Part shown: in pieces, positions 8,573 through 19,707 of the stretch
Layout of the letters: each line of letters begins with the position of its first letter
Position numbering within the stretch: the first letter of the stretch is position 1
Assembly: GCA_951812615.1 (NCBI GenBank)
Contig: CATOSU010000007.1
Span: 105,751 to 169,750, forward strand
From: an uncultured Paracoccaceae bacterium
Lineage (GTDB): Bacteria > Pseudomonadota > Alphaproteobacteria > Rhodobacterales > Rhodobacteraceae
Direction: 5' to 3'
Length of the DNA stretch: 64,000 nucleotides
The notes under the pieces: model-generated
The model's input: the letters and a program-made list of their open reading frames with translations, nothing else
The model's database searches: none
Told to the model about the DNA's origin: nothing
Translations under genes and position numbers: made by a program

Positions 8573-10180
8573 ATGTGGACCGATCTCAAAACGCGGCATG
8601 ATGAGACGCGTGACCGCGCCATCCTTGATCTCTTTGCCGCCGATCCCGACCGCGCCGGCCGGTTCAGCGTTGAAACCGGCGATATGCGTTTCGACTATTC
8701 AAAGACCAATATCGACGACGCCACGCGTGACGCGCTGATCGCGCTCTGCGACGCCACGGACCTTGCCGCGCGACGCGATGCGATGTTTTCGGGCGCCCGG
8801 ATCAACGAAACCGAGGATCGCGCGGTGCTGCACACGGCGCTGCGCAATCTCGACGGCGGGCCGGTAGAGGTGGACGGTGTGGACGTGATGCCGGACGTGC
8901 GGGGCACGCTGGCGACGATGCGGCGTTTCTGCGATGCCGTACGCGGTGGCACGCATCGCGGGGCAGGGGGCGCGATCACCGACGTGGTCAATATCGGCAT
9001 CGGCGGGTCCGATCTGGGCCCGGCCATGGCCACGATCGCGCTGTCGCCCTACCATGACGGGCCGCGCTGCCATTTCGTGTCCAACGTGGACGGTGCCCAG
9101 ATCGCCGATACGCTGCGCGGGCTCGATCCGAAAACCACGATGCTGATCATCGCCTCCAAGACCTTCACCACCATCGAAACCATGACCAACGCCCGCACCG
9201 CGAAGGCGTGGCTGACCGAAGGCGGCGGCGACGCCGGCGCACAGATGGCGGCGGTGTCAACGGCGCTGGAAAAAACCGGGGCCTTCGGCGTGCCGGCCGG
9301 GCAGGTCTTCGGCTTTGCCGACTGGGTCGGCGGGCGCTACTCGATGTGGGGGCCGATCGGCCTGTCGCTGATGCTGGCCACGGGCCCGCAGGCCTTCGAC
9401 GCCTTCCTGCGCGGCGGGCAGGCGATGGACCAGCATTTCCGCGCCGCCGAGTGGCACGAAAACATGCCGGTCCTGCTGGCGCTGACGGGCATCTGGCACC
9501 GGCAGGTCTGTGGCTATGGCACCCGCGCGGTGCTGCCCTATGACCAGCGCCTGTCGCGCCTGCCGGCCTACCTGCAGCAGCTGGAAATGGAATCGAACGG
9601 CAAATGCGTGGCGATGGACGGAAGTGCGCTTGATGTTCCGGCCGGCCCCGTGGTCTGGGGCGAACCGGGTACCAACGGGCAACACGCCTTCTACCAGTTG
9701 ATCCATCAGGGCACCGACGTGGTCCCCTGCGACTTCATGGTTGCCGCACAGGGCCACGAACCGGATCTGGCCCACCATCACCACCTGCTGGTGGCCAATT
9801 GCCTGGCCCAGTCCGAGGCGCTGCTGCGTGGCCGCCCGCTGGCCGAGGCCCGGGCGCGGATGGCCGAAAAAGGTCTGACCGGCAATGAGCTGGTCCGTCA
9901 GGCCCGCCACCGGGTGTTTCCCGGCAACCGGCCTTCGACCACGCTGATCTATCCCCAGCTCACACCTTTCGTGCTGGGCCAGATCATCGCGCTCTACGAA
10001 CACCGGGTCTTCGTCGAAGGCACGATCCTCGGCCTCAATTCCTATGATCAGTGGGGCGTGGAACTTGGCAAGGAACTGGCCACCGCGCTGGGTCCGGTGG
10101 TCGAGGGCAGCGAGGAGGCCGGAAACCGGGACGGATCGACCGCCGCCCTCGTGGCCTACCTGCACCGCCACGCGGGCTGA
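8573..10180 (+). CDS. pgi: glucose-6-phosphate isomerase
   Basis: A 535-residue phosphoglucose isomerase interconverting glucose-6-phosphate and fructose-6-phosphate. Seen are the [13 protein letters not shown] sugar-phosphate loop, [13 protein letters not shown], the family signature [14 protein letters not shown] and the C-terminal [14 protein letters not shown]. Length is normal for the family. GGACCCGGA lies just before the ATG. It is the last gene of the zwf-pgl-pgi operon and is followed by strong hairpins. Any transcript from the zwf promoter must cross the IS, so pgi expression may now depend on a promoter inside or after the element. Confidence 0.97.
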   Translation: MWTDLKTRHDETRDRAILDLFAADPDRAGRFSVETGDMRFDYSKTNIDDATRDALIALCDATDLAARRDAMFSGARINETEDRAVLHTALRNLDGGPVEVDGVDVMPDVRGTLATMRRFCDAVRGGTHRGAGGAITDVVNIGIGGSDLGPAMATIALSPYHDGPRCHFVSNVDGAQIADTLRGLDPKTTMLIIASKTFTTIETMTNARTAKAWLTEGGGDAGAQMAAVSTALEKTGAFGVPAGQVFGFADWVGGRYSMWGPIGLSLMLATGPQAFDAFLRGGQAMDQHFRAAEWHENMPVLLALTGIWHRQVCGYGTRAVLPYDQRLSRLPAYLQQLEMESNGKCVAMDGSALDVPAGPVVWGEPGTNGQHAFYQLIHQGTDVVPCDFMVAAQGHEPDLAHHHHLLVANCLAQSEALLRGRPLAEARARMAEKGLTGNELVRQARHRVFPGNRPSTTLIYPQLTPFVLGQIIALYEHRVFVEGTILGLNSYDQWGVELGKELATALGPVVEGSEEAGNRDGSTAALVAYLHRHAG

Positions 10181-10194
10181 ACCGCCGCGGGTCC

Positions 10195-10258
10195 GGGGGC
10201 GCTGCCCCCGCCGCCTTGCAGGCGGCTCCCCCGAGGTATTTGACAACAGAAGAAGCAA
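10195..10258. repeat. dispersed intergenic repeat, copy 1 (hairpin module)
   Basis: The order is GGGGGCGCTGCCCCC (10195-10209), then the GCCGCC/GGCGGC hairpin (10210-10226), then CCCCCGAGGTATTTGACAAC and AGAAGAAGCAA. The same modules in reverse complement are found at 45473-45540, with the middle hairpin replaced by a different one. This looks like a mobile or amplified intergenic repeat. Confidence 0.8.
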
Positions 10259-10292
10259 TGGACCCCTTGCTTCTTCTGTTTGGAAATACCTC
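10233..10292. terminator. 26-bp-stem hairpin between pgi and the thioesterase gene
   Basis: Arms at 10233-10258 and 10267-10292 are inverted copies (GAGGTATTT...AGAAGAAGCAA against its complement) with three mismatches and an 8-base loop. Lying between two convergent genes, it can act as a bidirectional terminator, although it lacks a clear T tract. The right arm is itself a second, inverted partial copy of the dispersed repeat. Confidence 0.6.
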
Positions 10293-10370
10293 CGCCGGAG
10301 GCACCCCGAGGAGAAACGCCGGAGGCGTTTGAACGAGATAAAAAATGCGCGCCGAAGGCGCACAATCAGA

Positions 10371-10841
10371 TCACGCTTCGGCCCGCGCGCGGTCGCGGGA
10401 CAGAAACGCCGCGCGCAGCGCCCCGGGCAGCGGGAACCGGCCCGGTCCATCGGGGTTCAGCAGGACCATGACACAGGTGAACCGCGCGCGCAGATCGCCC
10501 GACCAGATCTGTTGCTCCAGCGTGTAGGACGAGGACCGGAATGCCGTAACCCGCGCGGTGGCGATATAGTCTTCGCCCTGCAGCATTTCCTTGTGAAACC
10601 GCACCTCGCCTCCGCGCAGCACCGCGCGGGGTTCGTGGTCGAGATACGGCTGAACACAGCGGATCCCGTATTCGACCCGCAGCGTTTCGAACCAGACGAA
10701 ATAGGCCTTGTTGTTGACGTGGTTGAGCGGATCCAGCTCGGCAAAGCGCAGCTTGTCGGCAATGGCCAGTGTCTGCGCAGACGGCAGGCCCGCTGCAATC
10801 TGCTCGGCGGATGTCAAAGGCGTGTGAAAGCGCAGGGTCAT
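10371..10841 (-). CDS. acyl-CoA thioesterase, hotdog fold (4HBT family)
   Basis: A 156-residue hotdog-fold thioesterase expected to hydrolyse an acyl-CoA. The typical catalytic segment LRFAELDPLNHVNNKAYFVWFE is present, with the Asp-Asn-His of the 4-hydroxybenzoyl-CoA thioesterase/YbgC type, followed by GEVRFHKEMLQGEDYI. I chose the ATG at 10841 (MTLRFHTPL); a longer frame to 10982 adds a proline/arginine-rich stretch that does not look like family sequence. It is divergent from the acyl-CoA ligase gene about 250 bp away, and the pair may act on related acyl-CoAs. Substrate unknown. Confidence 0.85.
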   Translation of the reverse strand: MTLRFHTPLTSAEQIAAGLPSAQTLAIADKLRFAELDPLNHVNNKAYFVWFETLRVEYGIRCVQPYLDHEPRAVLRGGEVRFHKEMLQGEDYIATARVTAFRSSSYTLEQQIWSGDLRARFTCVMVLLNPDGPGRFPLPGALRAAFLSRDRARAEA

Positions 10842-11088
10842 GGGGCGCGTTTGCCCCAAACAGCCGTCGCCCGCAAGATCCCGCGCGCCCGCCCGCCGCG
10901 GCCCGTCCGGCGTGGTCCGGCAAATCCCCCGGTCCGTCATGATCAACCGGATACATTCGGGGCCTTGCCGCGGTGGCGGCACGTGACCCTACGTGCCATC
11001 GGTGCGGATATTGCTTTCGCGGCGACAGGTTGGCAGGGTGCGCGACAAACCGGGACCACCGGTCCGAGACTTTGGAGGGAGGACGCCC

Positions 11089-12705
<1,617 letters not shown>

Positions 12706-12729
12706 GGTGCCGCGGCCCCGGCCTGTGGG

Positions 12730-13149
12730 TCACGCGGGTCCGAACCGCAAAACCCCGGCCACCCTGCTCTGCCCGGTGTCGGTGGGGTGTGCAACCCCGT
12801 CATTGACCACGACTTCCGGGAAATCGAACGGGCTGACCCCGTCCAGGCAGGCCACGTTGACCCCGTATTGCTCGGGGTTCGAGCGGCGCTGGTGGTGGGT
12901 GTAGATGCCGCAATGCCTGCAGAACCAGTGCTTCGCCGTCTGCGTGTTGAACGTGTAGAGTGTGAGCGCGTCTTCGCCGGTCAGAATCTCGATCCCGTCC
13001 AGCGGGGCGGACGCCGCCACCGCGCCCCGCATCCGGCAAAAGGAGCAGGAGCAGCGCCGCGCGGTGTTGAGCCCGTCGCTCAGCCGAACGCGGAACCGGA
13101 CCGCGCCGCAATGGCAGGTCCCGTTCATGGTCTGGGGTGTCTCGGACAA
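12730..13149 (-). CDS. GFA (CENP-V/glutathione-dependent formaldehyde-activating) family protein
   Basis: A 139-residue zinc-binding protein of the GFA superfamily. The metal-ligand cysteines are seen as GTCHCGAVRF near residues 10-19, CSCSFCRM in the first third and FCRHCGIYTHHQ in the middle, the standard order. The family includes glutathione-dependent formaldehyde-activating enzymes, but most members have no proven reaction. It is convergent with the acyl-CoA ligase gene, 24 bp from its stop, and sits downstream of the orphan coiled-coil gene on the same strand. Confidence 0.88.
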   Translation of the reverse strand: MSETPQTMNGTCHCGAVRFRVRLSDGLNTARRCSCSFCRMRGAVAASAPLDGIEILTGEDALTLYTFNTQTAKHWFCRHCGIYTHHQRRSNPEQYGVNVACLDGVSPFDFPEVVVNDGVAHPTDTGQSRVAGVLRFGPA

Positions 13150-13200
13150 GGGCAGAATCTCCTTTCGGCTGGCGCCGGCTCCCCGGCCGGTCCCTGCATA

Positions 13201-14709
13201 TTACGTGCTGGCAATCACGTCGAACGCATAGTTTGAATAGATGGCATTTTGCGCGGTGAAACCTGCCCATTTGCCGTGTACGGCGGCGACGATGGCATCG
13301 CCGATTTCGGCGAGGCAATCACCCGGCACGCTGGCGGCTTTGGTTTTGCCGGTTTTGAAGTCCCGCTGCGCCGTGGCCTTGCGCTGTTCGATCGTTCGCT
13401 TTTTCCCCGGCGCGTCCTTCAGGAATTTGAGTTCATCGGTCTTCAGGGTGTTTCGGATCTTTGTGCGGGCCGCGGTCCGCTTGTTCAGTTCGGCTCGCGT
13501 CAATGCGTTTTTCGTCGCGGTCAGCCGGTTTCCGGTCGCCTTGTAGTGAACGCCGTTTTCGATCTCCAGGGTCAGATGTTCGACAACCGCCTGTTTCCTG
13601 TCGGCCTCTGCCTGAACCCTCTGGCGGTCTTCTTCGTGTTTCCGCAGGTCGGCCTGCGCCTCGCTGATCGTGACGGCGATCTCGCCAAATGCCGAATTGA
13701 GGCCGGTCAGCGTGGTTTTTGCCGACGCCTGCGCCGCAGTGGCAGCAGCGGCGGCAGCTTTTTTGAAGAGGGCGAGGCTGACGGTGCCGTCCAGCGCCTC
13801 GTCCGGTGTTTCGATTCTGACATTGATCTTGAGCCCGCCCACAGCAACCACGCCGGTCAGGTGTTTCAGATCGTTTCGGGCGTTGCCGGAGAACAGGGCA
13901 AAACTGCCCAGATCATGGGTCGAGGCGCGCACCTGACCCAACCCGTTTTCGAGCGCGGCAACGTCCGCCGCAATGTCGTTGAGCGTGTCGAGGATCGCCT
14001 TGATTTCGGGATAGCCGCGATGATTGCCAAGCTCTGAGCGCGCGTTGGGCCAGACCGTGGCGTGGGACTGGAACGCGAGGCACTTTTTGGCCGTGCCGTC
14101 GAGCGCATCGACGCCTTTCAGCGCCTTCTGAACGTTTTCGACGACCGCGTGGTCGAGGATGGATTGAAACTCTGCCAGATCCGCCTGACCGGCGCGCAGC
14201 GCCTGAAAACTTCTGTCTTCCTGCTGCCGCAGCTTTCGGAGCGCGGTGAGGGCGGCGGCGCCGGTCTTATTCTCGGCCGCAATTCTGGAGTTCAGCCCAT
14301 CGATTTCCTTTTCGATACTCAGAACGTCGTTGCGGCAGCGAATGAACCCTTTTTGATACACGCGGTCCATCCCGCCGGACGCGGCCCGCTTTTTTTCCTC
14401 GATCCAGGTTGCGCGCGCGCGTTTGTGGCTGGGAGGGGACGTATCATGCCAGGACTCGACCAGGGCCTTGTAATAATCCCTGTCGTCGGCAATCGGCAGT
14501 TTCCTGGTTTGCAGGTCCGAAATCTCAACCTGCAGGCCGGAAATTGTCTCGTCCGACCTGTCGATCGCCACTTCCTTGTCCAGCACCTGCATGCCGAGCT
14601 TTTCGTGTCGCTTGCCGTCTGCTGCCAGCTTGCCCTCGCGGCCTTTCAGCTCAATCTTCGCTTTCCTGACGGCCGTTGACCAGGCGTATTGATAGTTTGT
14701 CTTCGGCAT
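13201..14709 (-). CDS. hypothetical protein, long coiled coil, no recognised family
   Basis: A 502-residue protein I cannot assign. It is highly charged, with stretches of heptad-like sequence: residues about 15-70 (KIELKGREGKLAADGKRHEK, then DETISGLQVEISDL), about 130-180, and 345-420. The middle holds an alanine-rich helix (LFKKAAAAAATAAQASAKTT). There is no signal peptide, membrane segment, Walker motif or obvious catalytic motif. Lysine content is higher than in its neighbours and the base composition looks somewhat less GC-rich, hinting at transfer. It is transcribed alone, with 51 bp to the GFA gene and 150 bp to the MetE-like gene. It could be a structural or phage/secretion-related protein; that is only a guess. 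Confidence 0.75.
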   Translation of the reverse strand: MPKTNYQYAWSTAVRKAKIELKGREGKLAADGKRHEKLGMQVLDKEVAIDRSDETISGLQVEISDLQTRKLPIADDRDYYKALVESWHDTSPPSHKRARATWIEEKKRAASGGMDRVYQKGFIRCRNDVLSIEKEIDGLNSRIAAENKTGAAALTALRKLRQQEDRSFQALRAGQADLAEFQSILDHAVVENVQKALKGVDALDGTAKKCLAFQSHATVWPNARSELGNHRGYPEIKAILDTLNDIAADVAALENGLGQVRASTHDLGSFALFSGNARNDLKHLTGVVAVGGLKINVRIETPDEALDGTVSLALFKKAAAAAATAAQASAKTTLTGLNSAFGEIAVTISEAQADLRKHEEDRQRVQAEADRKQAVVEHLTLEIENGVHYKATGNRLTATKNALTRAELNKRTAARTKIRNTLKTDELKFLKDAPGKKRTIEQRKATAQRDFKTGKTKAASVPGDCLAEIGDAIVAAVHGKWAGFTAQNAIYSNYAFDVIAST

Positions 14710-14859
14710 GTGTTGGACCTCTACCGGACATCGGCGCTGCGAACTGGCCCGGCGTGGCGAACACCATCACCGTGCCAGTCGCCAACCCCGTCCCTGCCCG
14801 GCACGATAAGGGCGCAGGGAAAGCGTTGACAAGAGACCGGCGGACATTCGCGTGATGCC

Positions 14860-15972
14860 CTAGACGCCGCCCCAGATCTCCTCGGCGCATCTGACCACCA
14901 GATCCAGCTTGCGGCGCTGGTCGTCATAGGTGATGGCGTTGCCTTCCTCGGTGGAGGCAAAGCCGCATTGCGGGGCGATGCCGAGCTGGTCGATATCGGC
15001 GAATTGAGAGGCTTCTTCGAACTTGCGCTTGAGCCAGTCCATCGGTTCCAGATCGGCGGTCTTGGTGGTGATGAAACCGGGCATGACCCGCTGTTTGCCC
15101 TTGGGCAGGATCGACAGCGGTTCCAGCCCGCCGGCGCGGTCGGTGTCGTACTCCATGAAGAAGATATCGACACCGGTCGAGAAGATCGCCTCGGCGGCCT
15201 GATCATAGGCGCCTTCCGCGGCATGGGTCGACCGGAAATTGCCGCGGCACATATGCATTCCGATCACCATGTCGTCCGGCCGGTCCTTGATCGCCTCGCG
15301 CATCATCCAGGCGTAGCGGTCGATCAGCCAGTCGGGGTCGAGCCCCTCGGCAGCCTTGTCGGCACGGTGCTTGGGATCGCAGAGATAGGCAAAGAAGATG
15401 TCGTCCATCTGCAGATACCGGCAGCCGGCGTCATAAAAGGCCTGCACGGCGTCGCGATAAGTGGTCACCAGATCGTCGAAAATCGCCTGCGGGTCGTCCT
15501 TGTACCGTTCGGGATGGATGTCGTCGGACGCCGTGCGGAAATGACAGCAGGATGGGCCGGGTATGGATATTTTCGGCGTGACGTCAGTATGTTTCGCGAC
15601 GAACCTGAAGTGATCCAGCATCGGGTGATCGGCGGGAAAGCTGAGCTGGTCGGTGATCGTGGGAAAGATCGGGCGCAGTTTGACGCCGGCGAATTGTACG
15701 CCTTCGTCACGTTCTTCCAGATCGAGCCCGTTCAGCATGCCCATGAAGTCATAATGCCAGAACGACCGGCGCGCCTCACCGTCGGTGACTGCCTTCAGGC
15801 CTGCGTCCTGCTGCATGCGGATCAGATCGGGGATGGCCGCGTCTTCGACATCGCGCAGCTCTTCGGCCGACAATGCTTCATCCTCGAACCGGGCCTTGCG
15901 GGCGGCGGCAACGCTGTTGGGGCGCAATAGGCTGCCGACGTGATCGGCGCGGAACGGGGGCGTATCGGGCAT
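14860..15972 (-). CDS. cobalamin-independent methionine synthase-type methyltransferase (MetE C-terminal domain family)
   Basis: A 370-residue protein equivalent to the catalytic half of MetE, related to YxjG/YxjH. It begins with RADHVGSLLRP, and the zinc ligands of the family can be read as His and Cys in GMHMCRGNF, Glu in FFMEYDTD and Cys in APQCGFAS. These enzymes move a methyl group to a thiol such as homocysteine. The short form lacks the N-terminal folate-binding domain of full MetE, so the methyl donor is uncertain. It is divergent from the GNAT gene by 150 bp, in which I see no convincing SAM riboswitch. Confidence 0.85.
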   Translation of the reverse strand: MPDTPPFRADHVGSLLRPNSVAAARKARFEDEALSAEELRDVEDAAIPDLIRMQQDAGLKAVTDGEARRSFWHYDFMGMLNGLDLEERDEGVQFAGVKLRPIFPTITDQLSFPADHPMLDHFRFVAKHTDVTPKISIPGPSCCHFRTASDDIHPERYKDDPQAIFDDLVTTYRDAVQAFYDAGCRYLQMDDIFFAYLCDPKHRADKAAEGLDPDWLIDRYAWMMREAIKDRPDDMVIGMHMCRGNFRSTHAAEGAYDQAAEAIFSTGVDIFFMEYDTDRAGGLEPLSILPKGKQRVMPGFITTKTADLEPMDWLKRKFEEASQFADIDQLGIAPQCGFASTEEGNAITYDDQRRKLDLVVRCAEEIWGGV

Positions 15973-16122
15973 GGGATCCTCGCGGGGCTGGAACTGTTTC
16001 GGGGAACTATGCGCCAGAGGGTGCTAATAGCCAAGCCCGGCTGTCGCCATTGCGGGGCTTGCCGTGTGGTGCGATCCGGGAAACACTGCTGCCAACCGCC
16101 ACTTGCCGCACAGGACCGCCGA

Positions 16123-16722
16123 ATGATTGTCCCCTTGCCAGAGCACGCGCTGATCCTCGAGACCGAGCGCCTGTTGCTCAGCCCGATGACGATGGACGAC
16201 ACCGAGATGGCGCAGTCCGTGCTGTGCGATCCGCAGGTGATGCATTTCGTGGCCGACGCGATGACGCCCGAAGAGGTGGTTGCGCTGATGCCGGATGCCA
16301 CACGGCGCGGGGCCGGCGGGCGCATCGGGATCTGGAAGGTGCTGCGCAAGGAGACCGGCGAGGTGATCGGCGACGGGGTTCTGACGCCGGTGCCGATCGA
16401 GCAGGACGAAACCGACTGGAGCACGGTCGTGCCCGAGGCCTATCCGCCGGGACAGATCGAGGTCGGGTATCTGCTGGTACCGTCGGCCTGGGGGCAGGGG
16501 TTTGCGACCGAGCTTTGCGCGCGGCTGCTGCGGTTCGCCTTTGAACAGACCATGCTGGACAAGGTGGTGGCCACCACCGATCCCGACAACGCGAATTCCC
16601 AGCGCGTTTTGCAGAAATGCGGGATGCGCCCGATGGGGTTCCGGCGCGCCTATGCCCATGACGAAGTGTCGTGGTTCGAGATCACCCGCCCGGAATGGCA
16701 GGCTCAGGCGTCGAACCAGTGA
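16123..16722 (+). CDS. GNAT family N-acetyltransferase
   Basis: A 199-residue GCN5-type acetyltransferase of the RimJ-like subgroup (Acetyltransf_3). Visible are the opening [17 protein letters not shown], the acetyl-CoA-binding region [19 protein letters not shown] and the [19 protein letters not shown] motif typical of the group. I chose the ATG at 16123 because the family opening follows within ten residues; the frame is open further upstream but that stretch lies in the promoter region of the divergent MetE-like gene. The 3' end overlaps that of the convergent PhyH gene by 19 bp. Substrate unknown. Confidence 0.88.
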   Translation: MIVPLPEHALILETERLLLSPMTMDDTEMAQSVLCDPQVMHFVADAMTPEEVVALMPDATRRGAGGRIGIWKVLRKETGEVIGDGVLTPVPIEQDETDWSTVVPEAYPPGQIEVGYLLVPSAWGQGFATELCARLLRFAFEQTMLDKVVATTDPDNANSQRVLQKCGMRPMGFRRAYAHDEVSWFEITRPEWQAQASNQ

Positions 16723-17495
16723 CCGTCCGGGTCGCCGGGGTAGACACCCAGATAAGGACCGTGTGACTGATACCCCATCAGGCGGCGCACCGGTTCGGGA
16801 TAGCCGTCGGCCACCGCGCGCGGCACGGACAGGTACTGATTTTCCTCCTGCCGCAGCCAGCCCAGAGAATAGGTGGTGATCAGCCCGGTGCGGGGGCGGT
16901 CGGTGTTGTTCTGACCGCCCGCATGCACGGCGCTGCCCAGATAGAACAGCACCGAACCGCAGGGCATGGCGGCCTGTGTTACCTCGGCTTCGGGGATATC
17001 GTCGATCTCGCGCAAATCATGCGAGCCGGGCACCACCCGGGTTGCGCCGTTTTCGCGGGTAAAATCGGTCATTGCCCACATTGCCGAGAACTGAAATTCC
17101 ACGCCCGGAATGCGGATCGGGTAGAAATCATCGTCGCGGTGCAGCACCTGATTGCCTTCGCCGGGCATGATCTCGATCGCGGTCGAGGACCCGATGCGGT
17201 AGATTTCACAATGGCGTTTCAGCACGCGGTCGGCGACATCCATCACCAGCGGGTGTGCCAGGATCGCCGCTGCAGAAGGCGACAGCGCCAGAATGCTGCC
17301 CAGCCGCCGGGTTTGATAGCCGTTGAAATCGTTGGTGAATTTCAGGCCCTGTTCGTCAAACGGCCCGCGCAGTTCGGCCAATACGCGGGTCACGGTGGCC
17401 TCGTCCACGGCGTGCTCTACGATCACCGCGCCATCGGTCAGCAGGGTTGCGGCTACGGCGTCCGCATCGGCGTTCAGTTTCCGGATCTCAGCCAT
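16704..17495 (-). CDS. phytanoyl-CoA dioxygenase (PhyH) family protein
   Basis: A 263-residue Fe(II)/2-oxoglutarate-dependent oxygenase. The iron triad can be read as H119-x-D121 (VLHRDDDF) and H191 ([10 protein letters not shown]), with Arg202 in [11 protein letters not shown] as the 2-oxoglutarate ligand. It starts within the end of the upstream aminotransferase gene (8-bp overlap), so the two are one transcription unit and probably act on the same amine or amino-acid substrate. PhyH members hydroxylate many small substrates; this one is not assignable. Confidence 0.88.
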   Translation of the reverse strand: MAEIRKLNADADAVAATLLTDGAVIVEHAVDEATVTRVLAELRGPFDEQGLKFTNDFNGYQTRRLGSILALSPSAAAILAHPLVMDVADRVLKRHCEIYRIGSSTAIEIMPGEGNQVLHRDDDFYPIRIPGVEFQFSAMWAMTDFTRENGATRVVPGSHDLREIDDIPEAEVTQAAMPCGSVLFYLGSAVHAGGQNNTDRPRTGLITTYSLGWLRQEENQYLSVPRAVADGYPEPVRRLMGYQSHGPYLGVYPGDPDGHWFDA

Positions 17496-18864
17496 TGTAT
17501 TCCTTGCCGAGCTCGGTCAACCCGGCCTCCATGATGTCGAACATTTCGTTGATGTCGGATTCCGTCATGATCAGCGGCGGCGAAAACACTGCCATGTTGC
17601 CGATCGGGCGCAGCAGCAGGCCGCGTTTTTCGCAGGCCGCATCCAGCTTGTCTCCGAACCGCAGATGGGCGGCATAGCTGTCGTCCTGCAGATCGGGGTG
17701 GCATTCCAGACAGCCCAACAGCCCCATGCCGCGGGCGTCGCCGACAATGTCATATTCTTCCTTGATGCGTCGCATCCGGTCGTGAAACAGCGGCGACAGG
17801 CGCCGGACATTGCCCAGAATGTCTTCGTTTTCCATGATCTCGATGTTCTTCAGCGCGGCGGCGCAGCTGACCGGATGGCCGGAATAGGTGTAGCCGTTGT
17901 AATAGACGTCGCTGCCATCCGCGCCGGAAATGCGCTCCATCACCCTGTCGGAAATCAGGCAGGCCCCCAGCGGCAGGTAACCCGAGGTGAGCCCCTTGGC
18001 GCAGGTGATCATGTCCGGCTGAATGCCGAACACGTCCTCGGAGGCGAACCAGTGGCCCAGACGGCCGAACCCGGTCACCACTTCGTCCGAGATGTAGAGG
18101 ATGTCGTGCCGGCGGCAGATCTCCAGCGTGCGCTGATGATATCCCGGCGGCGGCACGATGACTCCGCCCGAGCACAGCAGGGGCTCGGCGATAAAGGCCG
18201 CGACCTTGTCGGCGCCGGTTTGCGCGATCAGGTTTTCCAGATCGGCAACCTTGGCGTCACACCAGTCTTCCAGGCTCATTCCGCTGGGGCGGACATAGGG
18301 ATTAACATCCGGCAAAAATCGAACGAAATCAGCCTTGTCAAAGCGGGTGTTGAACCGTTCCTTGCCGGTGACAGTGGAGGCGAGGAAGGTTGACCCGTGA
18401 TAGGCCTTTTCCCGTGAGATGATGATTTTCTTGTCAGGGCGGCCCAACCGGTTGTTCATGAACTGCGCGGTACGCAGGGCGGTATCGACGGCGGTGGACC
18501 CGCCAGTGGTGAAGTGCACTGTGTTCAGGTCGCCGGGCGCGAGATCGGCCAGAACATTGGCCAGCACCGCCGCCGGTTCCGACGTGAAGGTCCAGGGCGA
18601 GGCATAGGGCATGTCCATGACCTGCGCGGCGATGGCGTCGGCCATGTCCTTCCGGCCATAACCGATCTGAACGCACCACATGCCGCCGGGGCCGTCGATG
18701 TAACGCTTGCCCGCACTGTCCCACAGGTGGATGCCCTTGCCGGTATTCACACGCATATATTCATCGCGCCGCCAGCCACCGGTCCCGGCCCAGGGGTGCA
18801 GATGATGGTCCCGGTCCCAGTTGATCAGATCCACGTCGGTCGGTGTGTTGGTCAGCGTGTTCAT
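17488..18864 (-). CDS. class III aminotransferase (putrescine/omega-amino acid type)
   Basis: A 458-residue PLP-dependent aminotransferase. The PLP-binding region [15 protein letters not shown] and the lysine in [16 protein letters not shown] are intact, as are [14 protein letters not shown] and the C-terminal [14 protein letters not shown]. The nearest types are putrescine-pyruvate (SpuC-like) and beta-alanine/omega-amino acid transaminases, which fits the surrounding polyamine genes. I chose the ATG at 18864 ([19 protein letters not shown]); the frame stays open to 19587 but that stretch is antisense to the TetR gene. The gene is divergent from that TetR gene with a dyad between them. Confidence 0.9.
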   Translation of the reverse strand: MNTLTNTPTDVDLINWDRDHHLHPWAGTGGWRRDEYMRVNTGKGIHLWDSAGKRYIDGPGGMWCVQIGYGRKDMADAIAAQVMDMPYASPWTFTSEPAAVLANVLADLAPGDLNTVHFTTGGSTAVDTALRTAQFMNNRLGRPDKKIIISREKAYHGSTFLASTVTGKERFNTRFDKADFVRFLPDVNPYVRPSGMSLEDWCDAKVADLENLIAQTGADKVAAFIAEPLLCSGGVIVPPPGYHQRTLEICRRHDILYISDEVVTGFGRLGHWFASEDVFGIQPDMITCAKGLTSGYLPLGACLISDRVMERISGADGSDVYYNGYTYSGHPVSCAAALKNIEIMENEDILGNVRRLSPLFHDRMRRIKEEYDIVGDARGMGLLGCLECHPDLQDDSYAAHLRFGDKLDAACEKRGLLLRPIGNMAVFSPPLIMTESDINEMFDIMEAGLTELGKEYNG

Positions 18865-18963
18865 GTCGGGTCGATCCTTGCAACGGGTCCGGGCGCATTC
18901 GGTCAGCAGATGCGACTCGCCCGTGTTTTCAGGGTAACGGGGGCGGGTTTCCGTGTAAATATT

Positions 18964-18983
18964 ATTTGATCGCTCACACAAAT
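18964..18983. promoter_or_regulatory. candidate operator between aminotransferase and TetR gene
   Basis: The dyad ATTTG (18964-18968) and CAAAT (18979-18983) with a 10-base spacer lies in the only AT-rich part of the 180-bp divergent intergenic region. The place is right for an operator of the adjacent TetR regulator controlling both directions. Five-base arms are short, so this is a weak call. Confidence 0.4.
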
Positions 18984-19044
18984 TTAGGTGACGCGACCCG
19001 CATCCTGTGCCATGATCGCGATGCAAGAGACGGACGGAGACCCC

Positions 19045-19692
19045 ATGCCGGCAACAGTCGCCAGAAAGCCCCGCAAAGAGCGGAAGGAAAACGCCGATCG
19101 CCGCCGGCGTCAGCTTCTGGATGCGGCGCGGCGCTCGATCCTTGCGCATGGGCTGGCCCGGACGACTCTGGCAACGGTGGCGGACGAGGCCGGGCTGTCG
19201 CAGGGTGTGGCGGTGTTTTATTTCAAGTCGAAGGGCGGGTTGCTGGCAGAAACGCTTCGCGATCTCTACCAGAGCTACGAAACCCACTGGACCCGGGCGC
19301 AGGCCGCGGCGGGGCCGGACCCGCTGAACCAGCTGCTGGCGCTGGTCGAGGCTGATTTCAGCCCCCGGGCCTGTGGTCCTTCGGTGCTGCCGCTGTGGTT
19401 TGCGTTCTGGGGCGAATTGCGGTTTCAGTCCGAGTATGACGCGGTTGCCGAAAATTTCGACCTGCGCCGGCATGAAGCCATGTGCGCGGTGTGGCGGGCG
19501 CTGCTGCCGGGTCGCAGCGCCGCAGAGGCCGACCAGCTGGCCGAGTGGACCGAAACGCTGACTGACGGGTACTGGCAACATATGCACGTGTCACCGAAGA
19601 GCTTTGACCGCAAGGCCGCGCTGATCGCCATGCGCCGGGCGCTGACACTGCTGGCGCCGGAACTGCAGGGCCGGATCGACACCCGGGATTGA
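19045..19692 (+). CDS. TetR family regulator, BetI-like (1)
   Basis: A 215-residue TetR-type repressor. The N-terminal helix-turn-helix is RRQLLDAARRSILAHGLART followed by LATVADEAGLSQGVAVFYFKSKGGLLAETL, as in BetI. The C-terminal ligand domain includes LPLWFAFWGELRFQ, also BetI-like. I chose the ATG at 19045, preceded by GGACGGAGA, over an upstream ATG at 19021. It is divergent from the aminotransferase/PhyH pair and convergent with the amine oxidase gene, so control of amine catabolism is likely. The effector is unknown. Confidence 0.9.
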   Translation: MPATVARKPRKERKENADRRRRQLLDAARRSILAHGLARTTLATVADEAGLSQGVAVFYFKSKGGLLAETLRDLYQSYETHWTRAQAAAGPDPLNQLLALVEADFSPRACGPSVLPLWFAFWGELRFQSEYDAVAENFDLRRHEAMCAVWRALLPGRSAAEADQLAEWTETLTDGYWQHMHVSPKSFDRKAALIAMRRALTLLAPELQGRIDTRD

Positions 19693-19707
19693 CCTTAAGT
19701 TCGCCCG

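Noticed and set aside
15973-16122. SAM riboswitch in front of the MetE-like gene
   Set aside because: The 150-bp region shows no recognisable SAM-II or SAM-I core; it is a plain divergent promoter region.
18865-19587. Extension of the class III aminotransferase by about 240 residues upstream
   Set aside because: It is antisense to a recognisable TetR gene and not family-like; the ATG at 18864 gives the normal length.
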